Below, piece by piece: positions 10,203 through 25,818 of a stretch of DNA of 64,000 bases. A program made the position numbers and the translations under genes. The notes under the pieces were generated by a model. The model searched no databases, was not told where the DNA came from, and worked only from the letters and a program-made list of their open reading frames with translations. Numbering within the stretch: position 1 is the stretch's first letter; every line of letters starts with the position of its first letter. The stretch comes from Cryptomeria japonica (lineage: Eukaryota; Streptophyta; Pinopsida; Cupressales; Cupressaceae), in the NCBI RefSeq assembly GCF_030272615.1, contig NC_081411.1, forward strand, positions 159,134,471 through 159,198,470. The letters are read 5' to 3'.

Positions 10203-12125
10203 AAATAATGGTGAAGCTTCTGCAATTATTACTTCAAGTGAAGAGGAAATTGAATGAAAAAATATTGAGAAAGTTATTGAAAATGAAAATGTAGATATTG
10301 ATATTGGAAATGTTGAATATGATATTGAAATTGGGAATGACAATGTTGAATTAGATATTCAAAATTTTCAACATGATATTGAATTCAGAAATAAAAATGT
10401 GGGAATTGACATTGAACGTGAAAATTTGAGAATTGACACTGAAGGTGAAAATTTGGGAATTGACATTGGAGGTGAAAATTTGAGAAATTTTGACATAGAA
10501 GGTGGAATTTTTCAACCAAGTGAACATTATGTAACACCAAATTACATGAGAAATGAAGACTCTCTCATGAAAGAAAGACAAATCCCAAATTCAAGACCTT
10601 CAAGAACCCCAAAATGGTTACTTGAAATTGATGAGAATATTATTGACAATTTTGAAGGCAAGAATTCAACATGAACCATATGATTGTGGGCTACACAACT
10701 TTTTAACCAATATTTTAGAAAGAATACATTGACTAAGCAGTGCCAACTTTTTGTTCAATTTCTAAAGATGCAAAAGATGAGACCCTTGCTAGATAAATTC
10801 AAGATTCATATGAACAAGAAGATGGAGAAAAGTTTTATTATTGTCAAAAATATTTTTAATGCTCTCAATTCTATTGGAAAGAATAGAAAGTAAAAAGATA
10901 AGAGAGTTTATCAAAGAGTGATTACAACCTCCTTAGTAAGCCATCATTTGAGAAAGGATCGCTTTATGAGACAAACTTGTGTTGATTTGAACATAAAAAT
11001 ATAAAAAATTGGATAGAGCACTTGCAAAAAGAGAAAGACTCGACAATCCTCTTCAAAATGATACATAAGATTTTGATGGGAGGCTTCCACACATTGATAA
11101 GAAGTTGACTGACTATGTGAAGGAGGAAATTCAACAATTTTGGCACTCTAACTCTATAGTATCACCCAATATAAAGGATGTATTAAATTTAAGAATTGGC
11201 AATAGAGACCACAAACCGCATCCTAAACATTTCTTGGAATCAACCCAAACAATATTCTACAAAAAAAATTATGAAACACATCCAAGTTTCTAAATATCAC
11301 AAAGGGCCTTTGAATATTTGAAGCCATTTTATTGTGTACCTCTTAAGATTAGTAATACATGTTGTTGAAAATACCATGTCGAGTTTTCAATGTACCATGA
11401 ACTTAGTAATACTTTGTTGCAAATACTTGTGTGATGCAATGCAATTTATGAGATCATCAAGAGACTTGCTAGATCTATTTTTATGTCCTAGAGATGATGG
11501 ATGGTTTTTTATAGAAATGATAGTTTAAATGAGAGGTGCTCACAATGCAGTGTCTTGTCAAAGTTTGTTTCATGTTTTCATGAGGGTAGCAAACATGAAT
11601 TTGGAAAGAATTTGTTGATAAAAAGAGATATGAGACAATGAAATATACTTTGAAGAGTGGAGATGAAGAAACTAGATGCGAGTTGGTCTCTAGAGAAGTC
11701 AGTGTTGCTGATTTTATTTTAAATTTTAAGGAAAATCTTTTCTAGAAGTATGTAAGGGTATCAAATTTTAAATTTTAAGGTCTCAATGGTTGGATCAATA
11801 GTTCAGGTTGTGTAAGAGCTCTTTCCCAATTAACACTATTATATTGGTGGTCGATTTTGCAAAAAACTATACATTGCAACCATGAAATGAGATACAGGCT
11901 CAGTATTACAATTCAATTCAAATTGTTATTTTGTTCACATAACATATAGACATGCCCTTGATAGTACAGAAGATGACATGAAGATAATCAAAGAGTATCA
12001 TTTTTATATGAGTGATGATAGATCTCACTCCTTTGAGTATGTGCAACATTATTTTGAGTATTTTTTGAGTTCTTGCAAGAGAAAGGTATTGCAATAGACC
12101 GACACCTCATATGGTTAGATAATTG
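10203..12125 (+). pseudogene. DDE-transposase-like gene, piece 2
   Basis: This continues piece 1 in frame. First comes an acidic region with repeats of a (I/L)(D/G)I(E/D)x(E/G)N pattern (10260-10500), then a PSRTPKWLLEID block. A decayed middle part follows with a Cys-rich section (YHVEFSMY near 11390; a second Cys cluster near 11540), then HITYRHALDSTEDD and MSDDRSH (11940-12035), and finally IDRHLIWLDNC at 12090-12125. The sequence after STEDD and the W(S/L)D(N/G)C block match a widespread DDE/RNase-H-fold family of transposase-like proteins known in plants and invertebrates, recognised from memory of its motifs. There are many stops and shifts. Element B cuts it at 12125. Confidence 0.55.
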
Positions 12126-13429
12126 TGTCATGCCCAAACTTTTGGGCAAAAAACACAACAACAAATTTAATTTTTTTTTAACACTTAATTACATGTGACC
12201 TATGCTTAATTAGTTGTGACAAATTAACAAGTTGTTCCAAATGAAATCTTTATTGATATTAAAATGGGTTTCTCAATTAAGCAATGGATTAAAATTTAAC
12301 TAGAAGTCTTAGGCCTCATCTTTAAATCCTAAGCAATAGGAATAGATTTTTACTTATGTAACAATTACGATAACTCCTATTATCAAAGCGGAATAAATTA
12401 ATTTTATAAGGACAATAATAAATTCACTCAAATGTCCCTTCAATTTTAGTTGCATTTTATAATACTTAAGATAGCCCGACATCTACTAAATTGACATTGA
12501 CACAATTACTTGAATCAATATCAATTATTTATCTAATATCAAGTTTCCCCCATCATTGATAATATAATCTCTTTATTTATAACTTAATTAATTCTTGAAT
12601 CTATCAATTCAATATTAATACAATTTCATTATATTACTATTAATTAATTGAGCAAATATAATTAAAGTGTCAAACATCATTATGATAATTAAATTGTCTG
12701 ATAAAAGACTCCACTTGGGTTAACAAAGTTCGCAAGATCAAGACCATTAACTTATTTTAGGAATATATATTATTCCACAACAATATCCTCTTACAAACAA
12801 ACATTTAATAACCTGTATTAAACTCTTCCATTTAATTATAAATACCATTGAAATCTTTAAAATGTATTTATATAGCTTTAATCAGGTTGTTATATATTAA
12901 TCCTCCAAACATTAATTATTAAATATATAATATTCAAGATTTAAATTACCTCTTGATTTATATTTAATCACTAAACTATATGAAATTTCCATTAAGAAAC
13001 CTCTTTAATAAATTTACTCAAAACGAGTATATTATTTCTCCATAAATAATCAATCTCCAATTTTAACTATAATAACAAAAATTAATAATAACTTAATAGT
13101 TAATACATGAGAAACTCCCCAAATAAAAGAATCAAACTAAATGAAATATTAAGATAAGTTAAATGGGCAATTCCCATTTCAAATTTATAAAGTAACTCCC
13201 CCCCTTTTAATTATTATTTTAATTTCTAACCCTAACTAGGTTTTTCTTTTTTTTAATCTTTATGACACTTATATCTTCCTCTTTCCCTCTGGTTTTACCC
13301 TAACCCGAAATTGGGTTAGGGTTTCACTAACTCATTTTAGCTTGTGTGTGTAGGTGCGAGAGGGCTTCGAGCCGAATAGGGTGGAGGTATGGAAGGGACC
13401 GCCATAGCATTTGTACTGCGTAGAGGGGA

Positions 13430-13745
13430 GTATTTAGTTCACGGTGGCAGCGCTGCCGAATGTGGCATCCACCACTGTTGATGGTGGCACCACATAGAGT
13501 GGTGTCCACCACCGGCTGCAATGGTGCCACGATTTGTGGCGTCAGTCATAGATGGTGATGGCACCACCGATGGTGGTGTCTGCCACTAGCTGCGGCGATG
13601 CCACCAATTGTGACGTCTATCACAGACGGTGACGACACCACAGATGGTGGTGTCCGCCACCGGCTGCAGCGACGCCACCGACTATAGCGTCTATCGCAAT
13701 CTATGACGGCACCACTGATGATGGCCGCCACGACCCAGCAAGGGC
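13430..13745. repeat. GC-rich ~75-bp minisatellite in left LTR of element B
   Basis: About 3.5 units starting near 13479, 13556, 13630 and 13704, each containing GGTGGTGTC-GCCACC-type inverted blocks. They form an island of much higher GC and CpG content inside an AT-rich LTR. The right LTR has a shorter, differently arranged version at 22195-22435. Short frames here are repeat translations. Confidence 0.85.
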
Positions 13746-13820
13746 CATCAAACCCTTCTCTTTTTTTATCATTATTTATTTTATTTTTAATTTTATTTTT
13801 TTAAGAATATGTAAAGTAAT

Positions 13821-13850
13821 ATGTGTGTGTGTGTGTGTGTGTGTATAAAG

Positions 13851-13887
<37 letters not shown>
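13821..13887. repeat. (TG)n and (TA)n microsatellites
   Basis: A (TG) run at about 13821-13845, then a (TA) run at about 13856-13887, in the left LTR. The matching position in the right LTR (about 22510-22530) has only a short (TA) run, so these expanded or shrank after insertion. Confidence 0.9.
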
Positions 13888-13889
<2 letters not shown>

Positions 13890-14150
13890 AATATATATTA
13901 ATATATATACATAAATAAGACAGCAGATTATAAAATATAATATACAAGATATATACATATGTTTTTAGCAATAAGGCATATGTAGATTTCTAGAAACATA
14001 TTTAAAATATACATATGTATATTTTATATTGGTTTTTATATATATATATTAAATTCATCTTCTTATGCCCACATGTTTAATTTGATTTAAAGGCTAATCT
14101 ATTTAATCAAATTAAATAAATAATACAACATATATGCACCGCCTTAATGA

Positions 14151-14303
<153 letters not shown>

Positions 14304-17217
14304 ACATAAATGTTCCTTTATTTTTCTTAAATGTATACAGAAGCTTAGTTTAGAACTAGAACATTAGATGTTAATTTGGATAATATACATGTATATTAAT
14401 ATACTTAAAACCTGCATTTTCCATTAACTTACAACAAATTATTTTCCAGAAAACATAATAGATTAAATTTTTATTTCATTACAATGCATATAGTTTACTT
14501 TTGATTTGAAATAACACTATCTAGAATAGTCTATTTTCCTCTACACATGCATTTTTCAGAATAGTGAAATATACCAATAATGAATTTATTTCAGCTGCAA
14601 TTACCTTTTCTTTAAATTTTATTTAATCAACAACAACAAGATGTAATGCAAGATTTAAACCAACTCTTAGAATGTCTATTAATTTGTGAGTTGAAAACTA
14701 TAGACATAAAGAGATATTTCATTCCTTTTTATTAATGACTGCACTGTTAACATTTAATTTATTTCTTTTCTTTTCACATAACTATACTACTAACATTTTA
14801 CCATTTTCATTCCCTATTTATTAGCTTAATAAGACAAATAAATTTCTTTTCTAATATATTTCAACAAGTAAATATCAATAAAGACCATCTCAAATATCTA
14901 TAGGGAAATAACTTTATTTTTATTCTTTTCTTTGTAAGAATATGCTCAAGTAAAATACATCTTTATTTCATGATAAAACTTAGTCAAATAATTACTTTTA
15001 ATACATCATGATTCCCTTTATACAAATGAATAGATAACAAAATCTAACCTCTCATTACTACTAAATGAGGGCTTACCAAATACATTTATTTTTCCTTTGC
15101 AACTAAACACAAATAACAATAGTGGATCCAACTATAGCTTCCTTTCCAATCTTTTCCCAAGCAAACCTACAATAAAAACTTGTAGGTTGTGACCATGGAG
15201 GCTCACCTCCCAAACTTGGCTTAAAAGAAGTCAACCCCAAGCTAGGAGAACCAAGACCCAAACAGGATACACACAAGCAATACACATATAAGAAGAAACT
15301 CACAACATTCACACTCCCAACCCAAGGATATACAACATCACATATGTGACTTTTCAAGTGGGGTGAAGGTGGACTAAGTACCTAGAAGAGAATTCTGCAA
15401 ATAGCAGAACATAATGCCATTGCAAGGCTACCAAGAAGCACATCCACAAGTTCCAAACTTGTCCCAATAATTTCTTATGTCCCCCAAGGCATACAAGCTA
15501 ACAAAAATCCCCTTGTGACCCCCATTGCATAAACAAAACACTATGCAACAAGGGTGACAAAATCAATTGTGAATCACTCTCTTCCAAAGAGAGCTTCTCA
15601 CACATAGGGTGTCAAACATCTCTTCAACCCAAGGCCACTCTCCTTCCCAAGGGTGAGTTTGGCCTTGAAAACTCCCAAAATAATAACATAAAAACTCAAC
15701 CAAAAGCACATAGGGAAGAGCTCAACATCTTCCTAAACATGCTAATAAACAACAATGGAAAACAACTACAACAAACAATCTTTAAAAAAATAACAACATG
15801 CATGAGATAGGAGTTCAACCAACCTTAAATCTACCAAAATGGTGAAAAGAAGTTGGAGGAAAGCTTCCCAAATCCACAATCTTTATCCTCTCAAAACTTA
15901 ACCAAAATTCCCTATACCAAAATTCCAAACTTCTCAAGATTCTTAGTCTCCCAAAAATGGAGAGTGGGTGATTACCAACCTAAGCCTCAAACCCTTCCCT
16001 AAGAAGGTTCCTCTCACTCTTTTCAACCTCTTGGATAGAGTTTGAGCTCACATTGGTTGGTCTTCCCAACCTCTTACAATATTACTAAAACTATTAACTA
16101 GTGAAAAAGGTAAGAGAAAGTGGGGAAGAGAAACTGACACAAGAAAGGAAGGTTGTCTAACCTAGGTGGAATCCTCAAAAGTTGGATTTCGTCCATCTTG
16201 GAAAAATCAATTTTTGAGGTGACTAAACAGTCACATGGGAGTGTTCACATGCTTAAAATTGACCATTACCCATAGGTATACCATATGGACCTTTGGAAAA
16301 GCCCCTAAAATAACCCTAGGAGTCAATTTGACCCCTTAGGAACCCACCTAAAGTTTACCTACGGGTCAAACTTGAGTTGACCACGCCAAAGGCTTTCTAC
16401 CCAAGACTAATCTGTGACCACACTCAAGTATTTGAAAAATGCATTGGTTGAAACAATTTCCCTCTAGGAGACATGTCATTGCCAACTCACTTTAGAACAC
16501 GTGTCAAGTGACACAATAAAAATACATTACTTAATTACACATGGCAAATGTCTCTTTTTAGAATAAACAATTTAATAAATACAATTTAACACACACTCAA
16601 ACATTTACATTTACGAATAAATCACAATACATACGAGGTGTTGTCTTTCCAAATAGACAACCCTTGGCTTCACAAATGCACATAGGTCTAGGCTTGATTC
16701 TCCAAATAGTTTCCATGGTCACATGGATTAGTTTTCTTGCACATCTCAATTTGCACATTAGTAACCACAAATAATCACATTTAATATCCACATATGAAAA
16801 GAATACAATTCAGACACTTTGCATACAATTTCAATCATAACGATCAACTTATCATTTATCCAATAAAATCCAAATAAAGTAATTTACTCAAAGGCATCAT
16901 CATAATCCTCATGAAACTCAATCATTAATATGACATGCATCCATGTTTTCTAATATCATAATGAAGTACTGCAAATTTAGAGATAACTGACATACGTCAT
17001 ATCAAGATTATCCAATCAGTGGATCATATAGGATTTAAATCCATAACACATCAAAATGTACACCACAAGGTGAAATGATTCCATAGTCTAGTTCAATTAA
17101 TTTTCTCACTAAACTATCTTTCTAACATAGCCCATCCTATTGAATTATAGCATTTATTAATACGGTCAACCATGCTCAATTAAGTTAACCAAAGCTTGAT
17201 TGGGGAGGGGCTCTACA

Positions 17218-17228
17218 TCCTCCTCCCC
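17218..17228 (-). other. Element B polypurine tract
   Basis: On the minus strand GGGGAGGAGGA lies directly before the TGTAGAGCC LTR start. It fixes the strand of the element. Confidence 0.8.
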
Positions 17229-20200
17229 TAGAGTTCGACATACTCCTGGAAGTCGCATGACTAGGATATGGAATAAAACATTTCCCACAATTTCACTAAA
17301 TTACTCTAAATATTATCTTGCCTACTAGAAAGATGCATTACTAAAACCAACTTACTATCACAATATCTTACTAACTTCATAAGGTACAATTATTAGCATT
17401 TTTTTAATATTTCCCTTCAATCTCAGGTAGGTGTTTACAAAATTTTATCTTTCAACAATTTATATTAATGCACCATCCAAATCATATCGATACCACACAT
17501 CAAACTCCCATAATCAAGGTTACACCTAATAGTTTACTTATTAAATTTCTAGGAGTCATACTTGTTTAGGATTTGTTTAAAAAACATGTTAATCCCACTG
17601 CAATTCTTATTCAATGTATGTTACTAAAGAAAATTGACATCACACTTTATCCAAAATGAATCTACTTATTTTACATCAAGGTGCCTCATAAGGGTGTTAA
17701 TTACATATTTGGTAAACCACCCTAGGTGCATGATTTCTTCCCACATCCTAAGGAAACAAGGCATAATCAAGTTTAAGCTCTTCAAACCTCCCCATAGATA
17801 GGGTAATTTTCTACCTCTAGGGCTTACACTGTTTAGACTTCTAGGTACCAAGGTTTAAGTTACCTAGGTTACATTGATCTCAAACCCAAATATTAAGGTA
17901 TATAACAATCCCATTATAAGGGAGTAATGGAAAATAATTTACTCAATTTAGATATCATCCACGTAGTCATCTCCATCCACATGCCAAAATAGAAAGTCTA
18001 CAATTATCAACACTTGCATAATTCATTAGGTCAAACTCACACTTTTGTTATTAATTTCCTTTCTTAGATTACTCGCAAATAATTTTCATTTATGAGGATA
18101 TTCCTTCCTTTATCTTAATTTGATATAATACTATGTTTATTCTTGGTGCCTAATTTCACTCCTTGCGGTATCCTCCCTTAACACACTATTAGTGGTTCCA
18201 TGAACATGATAGACATTAGACTAATCATATCGCTAGGGCTAGCTATATGAACATTCAAAAGGACCACTTGACACTTTAAAAGATCAAAATAAAAGTTACT
18301 TTTGCCAAGTCCAATCCAAAGAAGAAAAATGTCGGCAACTGAAAGATATTAAAACTAGCAACATGGAAAGTGTCATAGCTCCAATAAAAAGAAACATAAA
18401 TTTAGTGGTCCTTCCATCATAAGAAAAATATAAAAGAAAGTACTAGCCCCTAGGCCACAATATACTATTCAAAGAAAGTCAAAAACACTGTCGAATCAAA
18501 ACTCGAAACAAGATGACCATATTAGCCATACTATAGGGAGTAACCGTAACACATCACCCAAGATTACACATCCTGAGTGTGTTAGGAAGTGATTATTAGA
18601 CTCTTAAGGTTCTTAGATTATTTATATTCCTTTATTATTATGAAATATCTTATACACAAGAGATTGCAATCGTTTTATAGATCATGTTCCATTTTAACCT
18701 TCACGTGAGTACTATTACAAGCAAAACTTTCTGATATAATCCGCTATCCATTTAGGGTTATTAACATCCATAGTTATATTCTAACAGATGATTTCACTAA
18801 CTCTACCATTCTCCATTCATTCTTCTTGGACTTCCATTAATTATCTTAATATGCTAAACTTTGGTTCCATGTTACGTGCTAACTCATGCATCAACACTTT
18901 CATGTCTTACTTACACACGGGATTGATAGTTTACACTTGTATACTTAGAAACACTTAGGGTTCGTATAATGTAATCATATAATCTCTACTAGGGACATCA
19001 TTTGTTCTCTTAGAACATTTTGCTAGCTCCTTGAATTTTCACCTCTAATCATCCATTTGTTCTCGTCAAGTAGGAGCATGTTGCCAAATTACTAACACTT
19101 ATGGTTAAGAACAATTAGGGGTGGAATAATTGTCAAGTAAAGTCAACAACGTTTGACAACTAATTCCTACTCCACACATTCCATGACATATTTCAAATAA
19201 CGCAGAGAGTTGACTTATTCTCTCCTACTCCACTTATGCAACTATGAAACAAGGGGGCGTGCACTTGAGAAGTGACTAACAACCACCCTTCTAATTTAAA
19301 TTTGATAAAAAAAATTTATCATTTTCCATATTACATAATTTATATTTACTTACTAGCCGATCCCGACATATCACAACTTTCAATTTTTTTAATCCAAATA
19401 AACCACCTTATTATCATAATATCAAGTTACCCAATTACGGCATAACATAAAGGTGTCCAATAATTACCAATGTCTTAAGACTCTCATAATTTCCAAGTTC
19501 TCCCTTTGCTAACCACATAATTTGGATCATTATCATTGTTCTCATAAATTATTTATACTGCCAACTAATTATTATTAAAACTTTAGTATTATAATACTAC
19601 TATACTATCTTTCCATAAGCCTTATCCAATTGCATGTTGTTTCATCCATACTTAATGTTTCACATACTTTCACACTTGAGTGCCATAATTTTACAAACCT
19701 ACTTCGGTTGTGCCAAGGTAGTTAAATTGTGTCCCAAATTGTCTTGTCTCTAGATACTAGTCATGATTAGGTTACACTTTTCTCCTTAGGTTCTGAACGG
19801 ATATAAATTAATCATTCCTAGACTATTAGACCATGATTCTTCTACACTCCTTGGACCTCAATAGGGATTTTTTTTATTTTTTATTTTTTTATTCCCAAAT
19901 CCTCTCTACTCTTTTCACCATTTACTTAGTCCTTTCAAGACTATCTTCCCATAAGGGAACTAGTTGTGACTATACTTTGCTTATTTTCCCAATTATATAA
20001 CTACGGAAGAACTTGTGGTTTATTATAATTATGTGTTTTAACCCAACATGTCTCCTCTCTTATTTAATTAATCTATAGCATTACTAGAGTTTACTCATCA
20101 AATAGATTGTCATTCACCATTTCAGTCCTTATCTTCAAGGTTACCCAACACTAGCTTCTTGCATTGATACGAGAATTCTCTAACAAATGTTCTTAATAAG

Positions 20201-20861
20201 CAACCTAGTGTGACCACATTCTTAAGGTACCTATTCATTAGGATAGGTTAATGCTTCTTTTTGATATTTGCAAGAGTACCTCTTAACTCTTCTTCATTGA
20301 TGTCTCAAATGGCGGTCCTGATTCTCGAACCACCATAATTTTGCATAGCTTAAAATGTTGACTAGAACTATCTCTATCTCAATTATCTTGTTTATTGCGT
20401 CTTATCTTATGTCTAACTAGCCTGCTTCACTTGCCAGGTCAATAACATACCTCGATGGATGGTATTGTCTTAGTTACCATTAGAGGTATTCTATTGAAGA
20501 ATTACCTCCTCATACTTGATTTGATTAGGGCAATAGTTGCATTTGGGTTCCACTTGAATGGTAACCTCCTATGTACTAACGGTCTAAATTTCGTATTTAA
20601 CATCGAAAATATATATAATTTGAATTTTTCATAGCCCTTGGGGTCTCATTATGCCATAACCATGATGACTAATAAGTTTTGAATTTCAGGGCCTTTGGAA
20701 CCCCCTGAATTGATATATGTTGACCCTTTGGTTTAAATAGAATTTCCACTTATGTTTCACTTTTTTATTTCACAAGTTTCCACCTAGGTGTTATACTTCA
20801 AAGTCATAGTTTGGTTCAACTAAGTTATGAATGTAGCCAGTGTTCACCAGTGTATGAACCT
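17229..20861 (-). other. Element B non-coding internal domain
   Basis: 3.6 kb without a convincing ORF on either strand, without tandem repeats and without Gag, protease, RT or integrase motifs. In the LARD model this domain carries packaging and structural RNA signals; that role is inferred from the element type, not from a motif. Only one copy is present in the window, so conservation cannot be judged. Confidence 0.75.
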
Positions 20862-20879
20862 AGGGTTCTGATACCAAAA
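20862..20879 (-). other. Element B primer-binding site
   Basis: On the minus strand TTTTGGTATCAGAACC follows the LTR end after a short spacer. The core TGGTATCAGA matches the complement of the 3' end of plant initiator tRNA-Met. Confidence 0.85.
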
Positions 20880-22194
20880 TGTCATGCCCAAACTTTTGGG
20901 CAAAAAACACAACAACAATTTTTAATTTTTTTTTGAACACTTAATTACATGCGACCTATGCTTAATTAGTTGTGACAAATTAACAAGTTGTTCCAAACAA
21001 AATCTTTATTGATATTAAAATGGGTTTCTCAAGTAAATGATGGATTAAAATTTAACTAGAAGTCTTAGGCTTCAACTTTAACTCCTAAGCCATAGGAATA
21101 GATTTTTACTTGCGTAACAATTAAGATAACTCCTATTATCAAAGCGGAATAAATTAATTTTATAAGGACAATAATAAATTCACTCAAATGTCCCTTCAAT
21201 TTTAGTTGCATTTTATAATACTTAAGATAGCCCAACATCTACTAAATTGACATTGACACAATTACTTGAATCAATATCAATTATTTATCTAATTTCAAGT
21301 TTCCCCCATCATTGATAATATAATCTCTTTATTTATAACTTAATTAATTCTTGAATCTTTCAATTCAATATTAATACAATTTCATTGTATTAATATTAAT
21401 TAATTGAGCAAATATAATTAAAGTGCCAAACATCATTATGATAATTAAATTGTTTAATAAAAGACTCCAATAGGGTTAACAAAGTTCGCAAGATCAAGAC
21501 CATTAACTTATTTTAGGAATATATATTATTCCACTACAATATCCTCTTACAAATAAACATTTAATAACCTATATTAAACTCTTCCATTTAATTATAAATA
21601 CCATTGAAATCTTTAAAATGTATTTATACAACTTTAATCAAGTTGTTATAAATTAATCCTCCAAACATTAAATATTAAATATTTAATATTCAACATTTAA
21701 ATTACCTCTTGGTTTATATTTAATCACTAAACTATATGAAATTCCCATTAAGAAACCTCTTTAATAAATTTACTCAAAAAGAGTATATTATTTCTCCATA
21801 AATAATCAATCTCCAATTTTAACTATAATACCAAAAATTAATAATAACTTAATAGATGGGAAACTCCCCAAATAAAAGAATCAAACTAGATGAAATATTA
21901 AGATAAGCTAAATGGGCAATTCCCATTTCAAATATAAAGTAACTCCCACCCTTTTATTATTATTTTAATTTCTAACCCTAATTAGGTTTTTTTTTTTCAA
22001 AAAAAATCTTTATGACACTTATATCTTCCTCTTTCCCTCTGGTTTTACCCTAACGTGAAATTGAGTTAGGGTTTCACTAAATTATTTTAGCTTGTGTGTG
22101 CAGGTGTGAGAGGGCTCCGGGCCGAATAGGGCGGAGGTATGGAAGGGACCGACGTAGGGTTTGCACTATGTAGAGGGGAGTATTTTGTTCATAG

Positions 22195-22435
22195 TGTCAG
22201 CGTCACCGAATGTGGCGTCTGCCACTATCGATGGCGGCACCACATAGAGTGGTGTCCACCACCGGCTGTGATGGCGCCATAGTCTGTGGCGTCCATCATA
22301 GATGGTGATGGCACCACCGACGATGGTGCCCGCCACCGACTATGGCATCCGTCACAGATGACGGTGACGCCACCGACTGTAGCGTCCATCGTAGTCTGTG
22401 ACGGCACCACCAATGGTGGCCATCACAACCCAGCA
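22195..22435. repeat. GC-rich minisatellite in right LTR of element B
   Basis: The counterpart of 13430-13745, with about one unit fewer and rearranged order. Two overlapping frames (22225-22413 minus, 22286-22486 plus) only reflect the repeat. Confidence 0.8.
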
Positions 22436-22585
22436 AGGGCCATCAAACCCTTCTCTTTTTTTTATCATTATTTATTTATTTTTTAACTTTTTTTTAAGAA
22501 TATGTAAAGCAATGTATATATATATATAAGACAACAGGTTATAAAATATAATATACAAGATATATGCATATGTATATTTTATATT

Positions 22586-22992
<407 letters not shown>

Positions 22993-25818
22993 CAGCATAA
23001 ATGTTCCCTTATTTTTCTTAAATGTATACAACAACTTTGTTTACAACTAGAACATTAGATGTTAATTTGGATAATCTGCATTTTCCATTAACTTACAGTA
23101 GGTTATTTTCCATAAAACAGAATAAATTAAATAACACTATCTAGAATAGTCTATTTTCCTCTACACATGCATTTTTCATAATAGTGAAATATACAAGTAA
23201 TGAATTTATTTCAGCTGCAACTACCTTTTCTTTAAATTTTATTTAATCAACAACAACAAGATGTAATGTAAGATTTAAACCAACTCTTGGAATGTCTATT
23301 AATTTGTGAGTTTAAAACTATAGACATAAAGAGATATTTCATTCCTTTTTATTAATGACTGCACTATTAACATTTCATTTATTTATTTTCTTTTCACATA
23401 ACTATACTACTAACATTTTACCATTTTCATTCCAATTTTATTAGTTTAATAAGACACAAATAAATTTCTTTTGTAATATATTTCAACTAGTAAATATCAA
23501 TAAAGACCATCTCAAACATCTATAGGGAAATAACTTTATTTTTATTCTTTTCTTTGTAAGAATATGCTCAAGTAAAATACATCTTTATTTCATGATAAAA
23601 CTTAGTCAAATAATTACTTTTAATACATCATGATTCCCTTTATACAAATAGGTAGATAACAAAATCTAACCTCTCATTACTACTAGATGAGGGCTTACCA
23701 AATACATTTATTTTTCCTTTGCAACTAAACACAAATAACAATAGTGGATCCAACTATAGCTTCCTTTCCAATCTTTTCCCAAGCAAACCTACAATAAAAA
23801 CTTGTAGGTTGTGACCATGGAAGCTCACCTCCCAACCTAGGCTTACAAAAAGCCACCCCTAAGCTAGGAGAACCAAGACCCAAACAGGATACACACAAGC
23901 AATACACATATAAGCAGAAACTCACAACATTCACACTCCCAACCCAAGGATATACAACATCACATATGTGACTTTTCAAGTGGGGTGAACGTGGACTAAG
24001 TACCTAGAGAAGAATTTTACAAATAGGAGAAGATAATGCCATTGCAAGGCTACCAAGAAGCACATCCACAAGTTCCAAACTTGTCCCAACACTTTCTTAT
24101 GACCCCCAAGGCAAACAAGCCAACAAAACTCCCCTTGTGACCCCCATTGCATAAACAAAACACTACGCAACAAGGGTCACAAAATCAATTATGAATCACT
24201 CTCTTCCAAAGAGAGCCGCTCACTCATAGGTTGTCAAACATCCCTTCATCCCAAGGGTGAGTTTGGCCTTGAAAACTCCCAAAACAATAACATAAAAACT
24301 CAACCAAAAACACATAGGGAAGAACTTGACATCTTCCTAAACATGCTAATAAACAACAATGGAAAACAACTACAACAAACAATCTTTACAAAAACAACAA
24401 CATACATGAGATAGGAGTTCAACCAACCTTAAATCTACCAAAAGGGTGAAAAGAAGTTGTAGGAGAGCTATCCAAATCCATAATCTTTTTCCTTTCAAGA
24501 CTTAACCAAAATTTCCTATACCAAAATTCCAAACTTCTCAAGATTCTCAGTCTCCCAAAAATGGAGAGTGGTTGATTACCAACCTAAGCCTCAAACCCTT
24601 CCCTAAGAAGGTTCCTCTCACTCTTTCCAACCTCTTGGATATAGTGTGAGCTCACATTGGTTGGTCTTCCCAACCTCTTACAGGATTATTAAAACTAGTA
24701 ACTGAAAAAGGTAAGAGAAAGTAGGGAAAAGAAACTAACACAAGAAAGGAAGGTTTTCTAACCTAGGTGGAATCCTCAAAAGTTGGATTTCGTCCATCTT
24801 GGAAAAATCAATTTTTGAGGTGACTAAACAGTCACATGGGAGTGTTCACATGCTTAAAATTGACCATTACCCATAGGTATACCATATGGACCTTTGGAAA
24901 AGCCCCTAAACTAACCCTATGAGTCAATTTGACCCCTTAGGAACCCACCTGAAGTTTACCTACGGGTCAAACTTAAGTTGACCACTCCAAAGGCTCTCTA
25001 CCCAAGACTAATCTGGGACCACACTCAAATATTTGAAAAATTCATTGGTGGAAACAATTTCCCTCCAAGAGACATGTCATTGCTAACTCACTTTACAACA
25101 CGTGTCAAGTGACACAATAAAAATACATTACTTAATTACACATGGAAAATATCTCTTTTTGGAATAAACAATTTAATAAATACAATTTAACACACACTCA
25201 AACATTTACGTTTACAAATAAATCACAATACATATGAGGTGTTGTCTTTCCAAATAGACAATCCTTGGCTTCACAAACGCACATAGGTCTAGGCTTGATT
25301 CTCTAAATGGTTTCCATGGTCACATGGATTAGTCTTCCTGCACATCTCAATTTGGACATTAGTAACCCCAAATAATCACATTTAATATCCACATATGAAA
25401 AGAATACAATTCAAACACTTTGCATACAATTTCAATCATAATGATCAACTTATCATTTATCTAAGAAAATCCACATAAAGTAATTTACTCGAAGGCATCA
25501 TCATAATCCTCATGAAACTCAATCATTAATACGACATGCATCCATGTTTTCTAATATCATAATGAAGTACTATGAATTCAAAGATAGCTGACATACGTCA
25601 TATCAAGATTATCCAATCAGTGGATCATATAGGAGTTAAATCCATAACACATCAAAATGTACACCGCAAGGTGAAATGATTCCATAGCCTGGTTCAATTA
25701 CTTTTCTCACTAAACTATCTATCTAACATAGCCCATCCTATTGAATTATTGAATTTATTAATATGGTCTACCATGGTCAACTAAGTTAACCAGAGCTTGA
25801 TCGGGGAGGGGCTCTACA

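Noticed and set aside
15103-15357. 84-codon minus frame kept in both LTRs of element B (also 23725-23979)
   Set aside because: Both copies descend from one template; the differences are largely amino-acid changing and no domain is recognised, so there is no sign of selection.
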